Counted from the first letter of the stretch, positions 27,856 to 36,983 are shown. The stretch: DNA of 64,000 nt from Sporolactobacillus laevolacticus DSM 442 (GCF_000497245.1 NZ_AWTC01000001.1:304234-368233); one strand, 5' to 3'. The notes: generated by a model not told the origin, from the letters alone. Numbers and translations: made by a program.

Positions 27856-28771
27856 AACTGTAGGTCATTATATCAAATCTCAATTCATCAAACAATCGTG
27901 AACTGTTGTGAAAATAAAGGTTATCCATTATAAAATGGATCTCTTTAAATCCTTCTTTAGTTAGTTCATAAACAAAAGAATTTGAATTACTATTTTTCTG
28001 TATCAATTTATCTTTGTAAAGTTGCTTTAGTGCAGATTTATATAACACCTGCAAGTTATTAGTAGATCCATTTAAATATTGCTTAAATAGAAAGTTTAAA
28101 CAGTCACGGATAAATTCAGATGTAACTCCTGTGTAAAAATAATTTATTAACAATATAATTCTATCAACACCAAAAATAGAATCTAACCTAATATTATCCT
28201 TTTTGTTTTTAGCTGGTTTAATTACGTTTTTCATTAAATCTTTTTTTAGTCCATTAAGGTCATTTTTTTTAAAAAAAATGACCTTATTTTTGTCCATATT
28301 CATTAGTAGTCTTATCGGACCTAGCATAATAAAACTTTTTGCTCTTTTAAAACTGCTTTGCACAACGGCAACTACTTTATTTTTAATTGTTGCATCAGTT
28401 ACAAATGCCCCAAGCTCGGCAAAAGAACCGGGGCTTTCGCTAATAATGCAAATAATATCACTATTGTCTGCAAGAAATCCTTCTAGCTCTAATAAATTTT
28501 TATTCTTATTTCTATTCAGTAAATCAATTAGTAAATCTTCAGGATATAATACTTTTAAAAATCTTTCTTTTTCCAGTTCAATTCGTAGAAGATCCCTTAT
28601 AGATTTTTTTGATGATGTAGATGCACCACCACACAAAAATATATTAACTTGTGACAAGTCCGACAATGCTAAAAAAATATCATTATAAATCCTTATTAAG
28701 TGATTTTGTATTTCTTTAGTCACGCCTTTTTTAACTGTATTATTTATTGACAAGTTAACAACTTCTCCCAT
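27842..28771 (-). CDS. Retron effector, nucleoside deoxyribosyltransferase-like domain plus winged helix
   Basis: A 309-residue protein like the effectors of retrons Ec86 and St85. The N-terminal Rossmann-type domain carries VNIFLCGGASTSSK (about 42-55), LYPEDLLIDLL (75-85) and ISESPGSFAELGAF (110-123), in which Glu119 is the probable catalytic acid of the deoxyribosyltransferase/NADase-like fold. The C-terminal third (about 200-300) looks like a winged-helix domain (KSALKQLYKDKLIQ, YELTKEGFKEI). In known systems the effector is held inactive by the RT-msDNA complex and released on phage infection. No strong ribosome site precedes the ATG; TTG at codon 7 is an alternative start. Confidence 0.85.
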   Translation of the reverse strand: MGEVVNLSINNTVKKGVTKEIQNHLIRIYNDIFLALSDLSQVNIFLCGGASTSSKKSIRDLLRIELEKERFLKVLYPEDLLIDLLNRNKNKNLLELEGFLADNSDIICIISESPGSFAELGAFVTDATIKNKVVAVVQSSFKRAKSFIMLGPIRLLMNMDKNKVIFFKKNDLNGLKKDLMKNVIKPAKNKKDNIRLDSIFGVDRIILLINYFYTGVTSEFIRDCLNFLFKQYLNGSTNNLQVLYKSALKQLYKDKLIQKNSNSNSFVYELTKEGFKEIHFIMDNLYFHNSSRLFDELRFDIMTYSYYSQ

Positions 28772-28785
28772 TTTTTATTCATAAT

Positions 28786-28814
28786 ATCATATTTAATAGT
28801 GCCGCATAATTGAA
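28786..28814 (-). promoter_or_regulatory. Probable promoter of the retron operon
   Basis: On the minus strand TTCAAT and TATGAT are separated by 17 bp, just upstream of the effector start. A fair sigma-A match; no other candidate lies between here and the gerE terminator. Confidence 0.5.
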
Positions 28815-28848
28815 TTTAATCTATTTATTATAAGATTTAGATACCTTA

Positions 28849-28892
28849 AAGGCAGTATAATAAATCAATTGTTCGATTTATTATACTGCCTT
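28849..28892. repeat. Perfect 18-bp inverted repeat
   Basis: AAGGCAGTATAATAAATC and its exact reverse complement are separated by 8 nt. It sits between the retron promoter and the gerE terminator and has no clear T run, so it may be a protein-binding or recombination site rather than a terminator. Confidence 0.75.
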
Positions 28893-28950
28893 GAAAAACA
28901 TTCACAATGACCATGCACCGCATTCGACATGTGATTACGAACAAAAACAA

Positions 28951-28980
28951 CAGCCGGCCCTTCATCAGGAACCGGCCGGT
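28951..28980 (-). terminator. gerE terminator
   Basis: GC-rich hairpin (GCCGGCC / GGCCGGT) right after the gerE stop, followed on the minus strand by TGTTGTTTTTG. The same hairpin survives in the two long gerE remnants. Confidence 0.85.
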
Positions 28981-28981
28981 G

Positions 28982-29206
28982 CTATAATTTTAGTTCTCCG
29001 AGCCTCAGAAGTTCGACAACCGCCTGGGAGCGTCCTTTCACACCAAGCTTCTGCATGGTGTTAGAGATATGGTTACGAACAGTCTTCTCACTAATGAAGA
29101 GTTCTTTAGCTATGTCTCGGGTCGTCTTGTCTTGGACAAGCAATTCGAAAACTTCTCTTTCCCTCTTCGTCAGCAAAGGTTTTGGACGGTGATATTCTTC
29201 CTTCAA
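28982..29206 (-). CDS. gerE: Spore germination/late sporulation transcription factor GerE
   Basis: A 74-residue LuxR-type helix-turn-helix protein, identical in length to B. subtilis GerE and close in sequence (KPLLTKREREVFELLVQDKT, SEKTVRNHISNTMQKLG, VKGRSQAVVELLRLGELKL). GerE acts late in the mother cell with sigma-K, activating and repressing spore coat genes. It lies directly downstream of the sdh genes, as in B. subtilis, but racE/murI is 28 kb away instead of adjacent. Its 3' end and terminator are the source of, or equivalent to, the decayed copies at 10.6, 13.05 and 18.9 kb. The gene itself is intact. Confidence 0.97.
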   Translation of the reverse strand: MKEEYHRPKPLLTKREREVFELLVQDKTTRDIAKELFISEKTVRNHISNTMQKLGVKGRSQAVVELLRLGELKL

Positions 29207-29304
29207 AATTCCCCCTCCTTGCTCAGCAGAAGAGCGGGCGGGGAAGGCTTTTAGTCCTTAACATTTTATGAAAACAAGGACGATGCGTGCTAAGTTTGAT
29301 TATT

Positions 29305-30186
29305 TTACGCAAGTGCCCGTAACATTGGTATAACATCGACAACATGACGCTGAATACCTAGCTTATCAGGATCAATACCAAGCGCCAGCCCAATCAATTG
29401 GGGCAGATGAAGGACAGGAATGGTTATATCTTGATCAAGTCCTTTTTGCGCGCCCGGCTGATAGGCATCAAGCTGCATCTGGCAAAGCGGGCATGGTGTT
29501 ACGAGACAGTCCGCACCCGCCTCTTTTGGTGAAAGACAGTTGATTCTGGTTAATTTGTTGACTTCTTTCTCAGCGGGGAATACGGCATGAAAACCGCAAC
29601 AGGCAAGACGCTGATCAAAATTTACTGTCTCCGCTCCCAACGCTTCTGCAATTAATTCCATGGACTGAGGATTTTTCGGGTTTTCAAAGCCCATAACGTT
29701 AGGAGGCATCAGAATATGGCAACCGTAAAAATTTGCCACTTTCAGCCCATTCAGCGGACGTACCACCTTTTCCTTCAGCCGCTCGAGTCCGTAGTCTTCT
29801 AAAAGTACCCACAAGAGATGAGTGACTTCAGCTGTACCCTTGTACTGCATCCCTGCTCTTTCTAGGCCCGTATTCACTTTTTCTTTTAATTCGCCATCTT
29901 CATCAATCTTTTTCTTCGCTGTTCTGAGCATTAAGGTGCAGGTATTGCATACAGTGACAATCTTTTCAACGCCAAGTTTTTCACCTAAAGCGATATTCCG
30001 TGCATTGACCAATGTCGCTGTGAACTCGTCGTAATCCTGGATGTGGCTGGCACCACAACAGGTCCAGCCATCAAGTTCGATGAGTTCAATACCCAAAGCG
30101 CGAGCAACTTCCATGGTCGACATCATTAGTTCTTTTTCTGCTGATTTCAGAGTACAGCCTGGGAAAAATCCATATTTAAGATTCAC
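29305..30186 (-). CDS. Succinate dehydrogenase/fumarate reductase cysteine-rich subunit (SdhE/HdrB type)
   Basis: About 293 residues. The start is the GTG (VNLKYGFFPGCTL) 9 nt after AAGGAGG, overlapping the end of sdhB by 11 bp. Two CCG domains are present: FFPGC with WTCCGASH near residue 45, and YGCHILMP with LACCGFHAVF near 200, plus CNTCTLML and TPCPLCQMQLD. Such subunits, related to heterodisulfide reductase HdrB, replace the haem-b membrane anchor in non-classical (type E) complex II and in methylmenaquinol:fumarate reductases. No haem-binding SdhC is present in the operon, so electrons would pass through this protein to or from a quinone. Confidence 0.88.
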   Translation of the reverse strand: MNLKYGFFPGCTLKSAEKELMMSTMEVARALGIELIELDGWTCCGASHIQDYDEFTATLVNARNIALGEKLGVEKIVTVCNTCTLMLRTAKKKIDEDGELKEKVNTGLERAGMQYKGTAEVTHLLWVLLEDYGLERLKEKVVRPLNGLKVANFYGCHILMPPNVMGFENPKNPQSMELIAEALGAETVNFDQRLACCGFHAVFPAEKEVNKLTRINCLSPKEAGADCLVTPCPLCQMQLDAYQPGAQKGLDQDITIPVLHLPQLIGLALGIDPDKLGIQRHVVDVIPMLRALA

Positions 30187-31138
30187 TCTTCTCCACCTCC
30201 TTGGCATAATCGTACAGTTCACGAACACCCTTAATTCCATTAACCGGTTTCTGCAGTTCAAGCGGATTAATTTTGCCTGTCTTCATCATCCGTAATGCAA
30301 ACGGGACTTTTGTCGCGGCAGTCTTAAGCAACCCATCTGTCTTAATTGGAAGCATGGTCTCGTTCAACTGCCCCTTCTTCCATGTATCTTCATAAAACGC
30401 GCGCGCATGCCGTGCGCCTTGATTCTTTGTTTCGCCCATCTTCATTGACATGTTTCGAAGTGCCGATATCTCACCGGTAAGGTCAATATGTTTCGGGCAG
30501 TTTGAGACGCATTGCATGCAGTGGAGACATTTCCACAATTCATTTTCATAGGCTGGATGTACATGGTCTTCCGAAGCGCAATCGCGTGAATCAACGGCAA
30601 ACCGGTACGCCTTATTAAAGATAAACGGGTCGAGAAAAGTGCCGTCATTCACCTCAAGCTGGTTGCACTCCGACGTGCAGATCCCGCACAAAATGCAGTC
30701 TGTTGCTGAGGAGATTTTTTGAAAATCATCTGCACCCTGAAGAAAGCCGTTTTCTTTCGTACCCGCTTCGATTGGGATCAGCCATGGATTTACCTTTTTC
30801 ATTTTCTCCATTTTCGGCTCCCAGGCGACCGCGAGATCCCGAATCACCTCAAAATGGCTCATCGGTTCATAGATCAGTCTGTCTGTCTTAAAAAGATTGA
30901 GCATAGAATCAAGAGGGGTTTGGCATACCAGAACGGTTTTGCCATTGATCTTGATTGCACAGCTACCGCAAATACCGTGCTGACATGCGGAAGAAAAAAC
31001 GAGCGTCGAATCAAGCTTCTCTCGAATCATCGTCAGAGACCAGAGAACGGTTCTTCCCTTCTCATAGTCAATCTCGTAATCCTGATTCCACGATTTTTGT
31101 CCGTCGTAACGCTTGATTGTGATTTTTAACTTTTTCAT
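30176..31138 (-). CDS. sdhB: Succinate dehydrogenase/fumarate reductase iron-sulfur subunit
   Basis: A 320-residue protein, longer than the usual 240-250. N-terminal plant-type [2Fe-2S] ligands lie in SSACQHGICGSC and VLVCQTPL; C-terminal CILCGICTSEC and CLHCMQCVSNCPKHID provide ligands for the remaining clusters. It carries electrons between the flavin of SdhA and the membrane partner. The start overlaps the sdhA stop (TGATG) and its end overlaps the sdhE-like gene, so the three are translationally coupled. The extra C-terminal 70 residues (ARAFYEDTWKKGQ onward) are typical of the type E group. Confidence 0.92.
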   Translation of the reverse strand: MKKLKITIKRYDGQKSWNQDYEIDYEKGRTVLWSLTMIREKLDSTLVFSSACQHGICGSCAIKINGKTVLVCQTPLDSMLNLFKTDRLIYEPMSHFEVIRDLAVAWEPKMEKMKKVNPWLIPIEAGTKENGFLQGADDFQKISSATDCILCGICTSECNQLEVNDGTFLDPFIFNKAYRFAVDSRDCASEDHVHPAYENELWKCLHCMQCVSNCPKHIDLTGEISALRNMSMKMGETKNQGARHARAFYEDTWKKGQLNETMLPIKTDGLLKTAATKVPFALRMMKTGKINPLELQKPVNGIKGVRELYDYAKEVEKSES

Positions 31139-32847
31139 CAGTATTTTCGCTCCTCGGGTTGATACGACGTAATCATGACCGGGGCATAATCGAGGCGGAA
31201 GCGCCCTTCGTCGTAATAAACAAGCGTATGTTTCAGGTAATTTTTGTCGTCTCTTTGTGTGAAATCGCCTCTGGAGTGAGAGCCTCGGCTTTCTTTACGA
31301 TTGAGCGCGCCAATGGTGACTGCCTTTGCGAGTTTCAGCAGATTGCCAAGCTCCACATAATTGATAAACGCCATATTATACCGCTCGGATGAATCACCGA
31401 TATAAGCATCTTTATACTCCTCAATGGCTTCATCAAGCGTGGCTAAGGCTTGTTCTATTTCGCTGCCGACGCGGAAAATACCGACATGATACCACATCGC
31501 TTCCGCCATCTTGTCTCTGATTTCGAAGAACTTTATCCCTGCTGTTTTCTTTCGCATCATCTTAAACTTTTCAATCCACTTGTTTTGTTCTTCTTCGAGC
31601 TTTTCGATCGATCCGAACTCACGATTTTCCGCTGTTTGGCGCGCGCCAAGCCCTGCATATTTTCCAAAAAGAACGACGTCTGCCACAGAGTTGCCGCCTA
31701 ATCGGTTTGCTCCATGAATGGAGACGCAGCAGCACTCGCCAACCGCGTGAATACCATGGACGGATGTTGCCAGTGTTTTATAGTCACTGACGCTGATACC
31801 GCCCATCATATAATGGCAGCTTGGACGTACCGGCACAGGCTCATGAATAATATCTACACCTTCAAAATTAAGCGCCAGTTCACGAACTTGCGGCAGGCGT
31901 TGCATGATCCGTTCTTTGCCAAGATGTCTCAGATCCATCAGCACATAAGAGTTCATGCCTTCGCCAAAACCGCGTCCTTCCTTGATTTCCGTTTCAATCG
32001 AACGGGCAACGAGGTCACGAGGACCAAGTTCCATTTTGTCGGGCGCATACCGCTTCATAAAACGCTCGCCATCTTTATTCAAGAGGTAGCCGCCTTCCCC
32101 CCGGCAGGCCTCAGATACAAGTACACCGGTAGATGCTAAACCGGTAGGATGAAACTGCACGAATTCCGGATCCTTCAATGGAATGCCGGCATTGAAACAG
32201 GCGGCGGTCCCGTCACCCGTCATATTGATGGCGTTCGTAGTCCGGCTCCAGAAGACCCTTCCGAATCCCCCAGTCGCAATGACAACCGCTTTCGCTTGAA
32301 TGGCCTGGATTTCCCCTTTGCGCATGTCCATGGCAACCAGTCCCTCTAGTTCATTGTCTTTCACCACTAATGAAAGAAGGAACCAGTCATCATAGAAATG
32401 AATACCTTGCTGCAGACACTGCTCATACAAGCTATGCAGAATGACATGGCCTGTCTTATCCGCAGAATAACAGGTTCTTGGACTCGAAGCTCCTCCGAAT
32501 GGCCGTTGAGCGATGTGGCCGTTCTGATCACGTGAGAATGGCACGCCCATGTAATCCAGTTCAGAAATAATTTTTGGCATATTCTCAGTAAAAAACTGCA
32601 CGGCATCTTGATCGGCGAGAAAATCGCTGCCTTTCACGGTATCCTTAAAATGTTTTTCAATTGAATCGGTTGCATCGCGATAACCAAGTGCAGCATTAAT
32701 GCCGCCTTGCGCAGCTCCGGTATGCGAACGTGTTGGAAATATTTTCGATAGAACCGCAATCTTAAGCGAGCTGCCATAAGATGCGTTGAGCGCAGCTTGC
32801 ATACCTGCACCCCCGGCACCAACGACAACAACATCGTACTTCATCAT
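31138..32847 (-). CDS. sdhA: Succinate dehydrogenase/fumarate reductase flavoprotein subunit
   Basis: About 569-578 residues; the start is uncertain (ATG-ATG before [13 protein letters not shown] is preferred, with GAGAGG 12 nt upstream; a GTG nine codons earlier is possible). FAD is bound by [10 protein letters not shown], and [16 protein letters not shown] holds the histidine that links FAD covalently. Active-site region [16 protein letters not shown] and HPTGL with [16 protein letters not shown] are present. It oxidises succinate to fumarate or runs in reverse. First gene of sdhA-sdhB-sdhE; fumC lies upstream on the same strand, an arrangement that joins two consecutive citric-acid-cycle steps. 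Confidence 0.94.
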   Translation of the reverse strand: MMKYDVVVVGAGGAGMQAALNASYGSSLKIAVLSKIFPTRSHTGAAQGGINAALGYRDATDSIEKHFKDTVKGSDFLADQDAVQFFTENMPKIISELDYMGVPFSRDQNGHIAQRPFGGASSPRTCYSADKTGHVILHSLYEQCLQQGIHFYDDWFLLSLVVKDNELEGLVAMDMRKGEIQAIQAKAVVIATGGFGRVFWSRTTNAINMTGDGTAACFNAGIPLKDPEFVQFHPTGLASTGVLVSEACRGEGGYLLNKDGERFMKRYAPDKMELGPRDLVARSIETEIKEGRGFGEGMNSYVLMDLRHLGKERIMQRLPQVRELALNFEGVDIIHEPVPVRPSCHYMMGGISVSDYKTLATSVHGIHAVGECCCVSIHGANRLGGNSVADVVLFGKYAGLGARQTAENREFGSIEKLEEEQNKWIEKFKMMRKKTAGIKFFEIRDKMAEAMWYHVGIFRVGSEIEQALATLDEAIEEYKDAYIGDSSERYNMAFINYVELGNLLKLAKAVTIGALNRKESRGSHSRGDFTQRDDKNYLKHTLVYYDEGRFRLDYAPVMITSYQPEERKY

Positions 32848-33168
32848 ATATGTATTCATCCTCTCATACGCCACATCATCATTTTTTGAAAATCGGCCCG
32901 GACATGTTCATTCTCCTGGATCGAGCACTCTATGTATTAATCAAAGCTTTTCAATGTTGGATACGCGTTTGATTGATCCATTTCAAAAATAGTAAATAGA
33001 CCATATCATTAATATAAGGGGAATAGCACCAGCTCTGCTATGTCGAGCGTCACAAAGTAACTCATGTTCAAATAAATTGCTGATCACTTTTAAATACAGC
33101 GGCATTTCTATGAATTCGTGGTCACTGATAAAGAACAGAATATATATGTGATTTGTTTCACAAATAAA
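32848..33168. other. Region between sdhA and fumC terminator
   Basis: No sdhC gene or other coding region is visible in the roughly 300 bp where B. subtilis has sdhC. The stretch is AT-rich and should contain the sdh promoter; I could not single out a convincing pair of boxes. Confidence 0.5.
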
Positions 33169-33205
33169 TAAAAGCTGTTCCCTCTGGTCAAGCGGACAGC
33201 TTTAT
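33169..33205 (-). terminator. fumC terminator
   Basis: Stem AAAGCTGTTCC / GGACAGCTTT (one bulge) with T-rich tail on the minus strand, just after fumC. Confidence 0.7.
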
Positions 33206-33221
33206 TCTTCGTTCACTATAC

Positions 33222-34613
33222 TTAGTGTTGATATGGATTGGCCATCTGTTCAGGTTTTACATAAGCGTCGAATTCCTCGCTGCTGAGAATGCCAAGCTTT
33301 ATTGCGGATTCTTTCAAGCTGATCCCTTCTTGATGTGCCAGTTTTGAAATCTTTGCTGCTTTCTCATAACCGATTTTCGGATTAAGAGCGGTTACCAGCA
33401 TCAGTGAGTGGTGAAGGAAATAATCTACCTTCTCTTGATTCACTTTGATGCCTGTTGCGCAATTCACGTTAAAAGAACGCATTGCATCGGACAGAAGCTT
33501 AGCGGATTGCAGAAAATTATAACCGATGACCGGCTTGAATACGTTCAATTCGAAGTTTCCTTGGCTAGCCGCAAAGCCAATCGTAGCGTCATTACCCATT
33601 ACCTGAACAGTAACCATGGTGACCGCTTCAGCTTGGGTCGGGTTGACTTTACCCGGCATGATGGAGCTTCCCGGTTCATTTGCCGGAATTTCCAGCTCGC
33701 CGAGTCCACAGCGCGGTCCGCTAGCCAGCCACCGTACATCGTTCGCAATTTTCATCAGATCTGCGGCGAGAGCTTTCAACGCGCCATGTGCCACCACAAC
33801 CGCGTCATGACTTGTAAGTGCATGGAACTTGTTCTCCGAAGCGTAAAACGTTTTCCCTGTGATTTTGCTGATTTCTTCGGCGGCTAATTCGCCAAACTGT
33901 TCCGGTGCGTTCAAGCCAGTGCCAACTGCTGTTCCGCCAATCGCTAGGCTTTTTAAGTGACCAAGCGTACTCTCAATAAGTTCTTTCGATTCTTTCAGCA
34001 TAAATGCCCATCCACTTATCTCTTGCCCAACAGTCAGGGGGACCGCGTCTTGCAGATGTGTCCGGCCGATCTTAACGATGTCACTGAATTCCTGCGCCTT
34101 TTTATCCAATGTTTCCTTAAGTTCATCTAAAGCAGGAAACAGATCGTCTTCAATGGCTCGAACAGCAGCGATATGTAACGCCGTCGGAAAGGTGTCGTTT
34201 GAGCTTTGCGCTTTATTGACATCATCATTTGGATGGACACGCGCGTCGTTCCCTATTTCTTTGAGCAATTGATTCGCACGATTCGCAATGACTTCATTCA
34301 TGTTCATATTGGATTGCGTGCCGCTTCCCGTCTGCCAGACAACAAGGGGGAATTCCTCATTCCATTTTCCCGCGAGTACTTCGTCGGTTGCCTGAACAAT
34401 GGCCTTAGCTTTATCTGAATTAAGTGTTTTAAGCTTTTGATTAGCAATTGCTGCGCTTCTTTTTAATACCGCAAATGCTTGAATAATTTCAAGCGGCATG
34501 TTTTCCCAGCCGATTTTGAAATTGTCTTTGCTTCTTTGTGTTTGTGCACCCCACAGCCGATCCGCGGGTACTTTGACTTCTCCGAGTGTATCGTGTTCTA
34601 ATCTGAATTCCAT
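33222..34613 (-). CDS. fumC: Fumarate hydratase class II
   Basis: About 463 residues, starting at ATG ([16 protein letters not shown]), which has AAAGGA 9 nt upstream; earlier in-frame starts touch that site. It interconverts fumarate and malate. Signature [13 protein letters not shown] near 315, [12 protein letters not shown] near 98, [15 protein letters not shown] near 185 (with the catalytic His) are all present. It lies between yslB and sdhA on the sdh strand; in B. subtilis this gene (citG) is elsewhere, so it has been brought next to complex II here. Confidence 0.96.
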   Translation of the reverse strand: MEFRLEHDTLGEVKVPADRLWGAQTQRSKDNFKIGWENMPLEIIQAFAVLKRSAAIANQKLKTLNSDKAKAIVQATDEVLAGKWNEEFPLVVWQTGSGTQSNMNMNEVIANRANQLLKEIGNDARVHPNDDVNKAQSSNDTFPTALHIAAVRAIEDDLFPALDELKETLDKKAQEFSDIVKIGRTHLQDAVPLTVGQEISGWAFMLKESKELIESTLGHLKSLAIGGTAVGTGLNAPEQFGELAAEEISKITGKTFYASENKFHALTSHDAVVVAHGALKALAADLMKIANDVRWLASGPRCGLGELEIPANEPGSSIMPGKVNPTQAEAVTMVTVQVMGNDATIGFAASQGNFELNVFKPVIGYNFLQSAKLLSDAMRSFNVNCATGIKVNQEKVDYFLHHSLMLVTALNPKIGYEKAAKISKLAHQEGISLKESAIKLGILSSEEFDAYVKPEQMANPYQH

Positions 34614-34830
34614 CCTTATCATTCCTTTCAACGTTCTAATTCTAGTGTTACATATAATGAATATTTTGTGAAATATTTATTTTTTATCGATCAAAGAAGC
34701 ATTCAATGTATAGTATTGACAGGACACTTGATCTAGATGAACATTAGTAGAATGATTTATGCTCTGAACCACAACTCATCATAGTGAAACCGTAAAAAGA
34801 CAGTTATAATAGTCTGTGGAGGGATTGAAG

Positions 34831-35307
34831 ATGGCGAGAAACGAAACTTGCCCGCAGCCGGAACATTATGGTGATGCTACTGTACCGGCTTTCGGCTATG
34901 AATTAATAAGAGACTTACTTATTCCTGAACTACTTGGCAAAGAAACGGCGTCGATTCTCTACTGGTCCGGGCGCAAGTTGGCGAGCCGGTATCCGCTTGA
35001 AAACGAACAGCAGATTATCGATTTTTTTGATCGTGCAGGATGGGGAAAATTAGAACAAGTCAGTAAAGTAAAAAATAAAATGACCTTTGAATGTAGTTCG
35101 CCACTGATCGAGTCGCGAATTAAAGATTTCCCGGAATCAGGCAGTTTTTCTCTTGAAGCCGGATTCATTGCGGAACAGATTCAGCATCAGACGGGATGCG
35201 TTGCGGAAACGTACATGGAGATCAAGTCCGGTCGGCAAAAAAAAGTTGTCTTTCTCATTAAATGGGATGCGAAGGATCCAATTCAGTATGCGTCCGTCTC
35301 AGAATGA
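34831..35307 (+). CDS. yslB: YslB-family protein (DUF2507)
   Basis: A 158-residue protein; ATG (MARNETCPQP) placed 8 nt after GGAGGG, not the upstream GTG. It contains the DUF2507 pattern: FGYELIRDLLIPELLGKET, ILYWSGRKLASRYPL, FGAGWG-type DRAGWGKL, and FSLEAGFIAEQIQ. The function is unknown; the family is related in shape to V4R-type small-molecule-binding domains. It lies between lysC and the sdh genes, as in B. subtilis, but here it is on the opposite strand to both neighbours, bounded by its own promoter and terminator. Confidence 0.88.
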   Translation: MARNETCPQPEHYGDATVPAFGYELIRDLLIPELLGKETASILYWSGRKLASRYPLENEQQIIDFFDRAGWGKLEQVSKVKNKMTFECSSPLIESRIKDFPESGSFSLEAGFIAEQIQHQTGCVAETYMEIKSGRQKKVVFLIKWDAKDPIQYASVSE

Positions 35308-35335
35308 GCGATAACATCATAATTAAGATGACATA

Positions 35336-35360
35336 AATGCCGGGCACTTTGCCCGGCATT
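35336..35360 (+). terminator. yslB terminator
   Basis: Perfect 10-bp stem AATGCCGGGC / GCCCGGCATT, loop ACTTT, then TTG. Confidence 0.85.
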
Positions 35361-35455
35361 TTGACTCATTAGCGATTATCACGGCAGTCGTAGCTCTATC
35401 TGAACACCTGGAGAACCTAGATTAATTAAACGTTTATACCAATTGGTCAAATAAT

Positions 35456-35492
35456 AATGCCCCTAAGGAATCTAGTGTTCCTTAAGGGCATT
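35456..35492 (-). terminator. lysC terminator
   Basis: Long stem AATGCCCCTAAGGAA / TTCCTTAAGGGCATT (one mismatch) ahead of a T-rich tract on the minus strand. Confidence 0.8.
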
Positions 35493-35523
35493 TGTTTAAC
35501 CTTAGTTTGTTACCTGCACCTTT

Positions 35524-36756
35524 TTATAGGCTGACGGATTCCTCTTCAGCAAGATGAAAGGTTTCATGAAGTGTATCCAACGCTAAAAGAAGTTTGCTTT
35601 CGTCAATGATCGTTGAAACTTTGATTTCCGAGGTACTGATCATTTTGACCTTAATTCCCTTTCCGGCGAGTGCGTGAAACATCTGTGCAGCAACTCCCGG
35701 GTTAGATGCCATTCCTGAGCCGACGATCGAAACCTTCGCCAACTCGGATTCGAAGATCATCTGATGGTACTCAAGCTCTTTCTCCTGTTCGCGGAGCACG
35801 TCCAGTGTCTCATCCAGCACATCATGATCAACAGTGAACGATAGGCTTGTTCTTGCTTCATCAAGCACATTCTGGACGATGACATCGATATTAATATGTT
35901 TTGCCGCAATCGCATCGAACACCCGCGAAACAGCTGTCACATTATTCGGCAGTCCGAGCAGCGTCACTTTCGTCACGTTTTTCTCAAAAGCGAGCCCTCT
36001 GACCGATTTTGTCTTCTCCATTGATACTTCCTCCTTAATCACCGTGCCCTCTTCATCAGAAAAAGAGGAGCACACCACCAACTCAAGATGGCTGTTCTTC
36101 GCGTATTCCACAGCACGAGGATGCAGAACCCCCGCACCAAGATAAGCCATTTCAAGCATTTCATCGTAACTGATTTCCTTCAGTTTTCTCGCCTTGTCCA
36201 CGTAGCGCGGATCCGTTGTAAAAACACCGGTCACATCTGTGTAGATTTCGCATCGCTGCGCTCCGAATGCTGCAGCAAGTGCCACAGCGGATGTATCCGA
36301 GCCGCCTCTGCCGAGCGTTGTGATTGCTCCGTCTTCCGTCACACCTTGGAAACCGGCAACAATCACAATTGATCCTTTTTTCAACTGCGGACGGATCAAT
36401 GAGGTGTCAATCGACGCGATCCGCGCACTTTCGTGAACTGCTTCTGTTCTGATTCCGGCCTGCCAGCCAGTAAATGAGATTGCATCGTAGCCGCGTTCAA
36501 TCAGGACCATTGAAAGCAAAGCAATCGTGACCTGTTCGCCCGTCGACAAGAGCACATCCATTTCCCGCTTTGACGGCCTGTCGGAAATCTCGCCGGCCAT
36601 GGAGACTAGTGAGTCTGTTGTTTTGCCCATGGCTGAGACAACAACAATCACTTGATTGCCGGCTTCTTTCTTCTTTATTACTCTGTCCGCTACCTTCTGC
36701 AGCCGTTCCACCGACGCTACCGATGTTCCGCCAAACTTCATTACTGTTAAAGCCAC
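35524..36756 (-). CDS. lysC: Aspartokinase, lysine-responsive
   Basis: A 410-residue enzyme that phosphorylates aspartate, the first step to lysine, methionine, threonine and dipicolinate. MKFGGTSVASVERL opens the kinase domain, with GFQGVTEDGAITTLGRGGSDTSA and YTDVTGVFTTDPR; two ACT domains follow (VTLLGLPNNVTAVSRVF; VSIVGSGMASNPGVAAQMF), giving allosteric control. Length and layout match B. subtilis LysC, and an internal start for a beta subunit is likely though not proved. Expression should be controlled by the lysine riboswitch upstream; a repeat element lies between the riboswitch and the gene. Confidence 0.95.
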   Translation of the reverse strand: MALTVMKFGGTSVASVERLQKVADRVIKKKEAGNQVIVVVSAMGKTTDSLVSMAGEISDRPSKREMDVLLSTGEQVTIALLSMVLIERGYDAISFTGWQAGIRTEAVHESARIASIDTSLIRPQLKKGSIVIVAGFQGVTEDGAITTLGRGGSDTSAVALAAAFGAQRCEIYTDVTGVFTTDPRYVDKARKLKEISYDEMLEMAYLGAGVLHPRAVEYAKNSHLELVVCSSFSDEEGTVIKEEVSMEKTKSVRGLAFEKNVTKVTLLGLPNNVTAVSRVFDAIAAKHINIDVIVQNVLDEARTSLSFTVDHDVLDETLDVLREQEKELEYHQMIFESELAKVSIVGSGMASNPGVAAQMFHALAGKGIKVKMISTSEIKVSTIIDESKLLLALDTLHETFHLAEEESVSL

Positions 36757-36820
36757 CTACACTCGCTCCTTTAGAATCTGACCGGCATATTCATGCTTCG
36801 CTCTCTCTGTGTCCTCTTTT

Positions 36821-36983
36821 TTAAGAGGGTGTTCAAAAAGTCCGGGAAAAATTGCTGTCGAATCTCTACGTCAACTTGTTTCTCCACTCCTCACGTATTC
36901 TTTACATACGCTCCGGTACTCGAAACTGCGTTTTCTTGATCTTCTCGGCCCTTTTTGTCCTCCTTTTTGAACAGACTCTTTAA
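36821..36983. repeat. MITE-like element with inverted ends in the lysC leader
   Basis: About 163 bp bounded by imperfect inverted repeats: TTAAGAGGGTGTTCAAAAAG on the left, and on the right a segment whose reverse complement is TTAAAGAGTCTGTTCAAAAA. A third, weaker copy of the right end lies at 37003-37024. It has no supported gene. It separates the lysine riboswitch terminator from lysC, so it is transcribed as part of the lysC leader. Confidence 0.55.
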
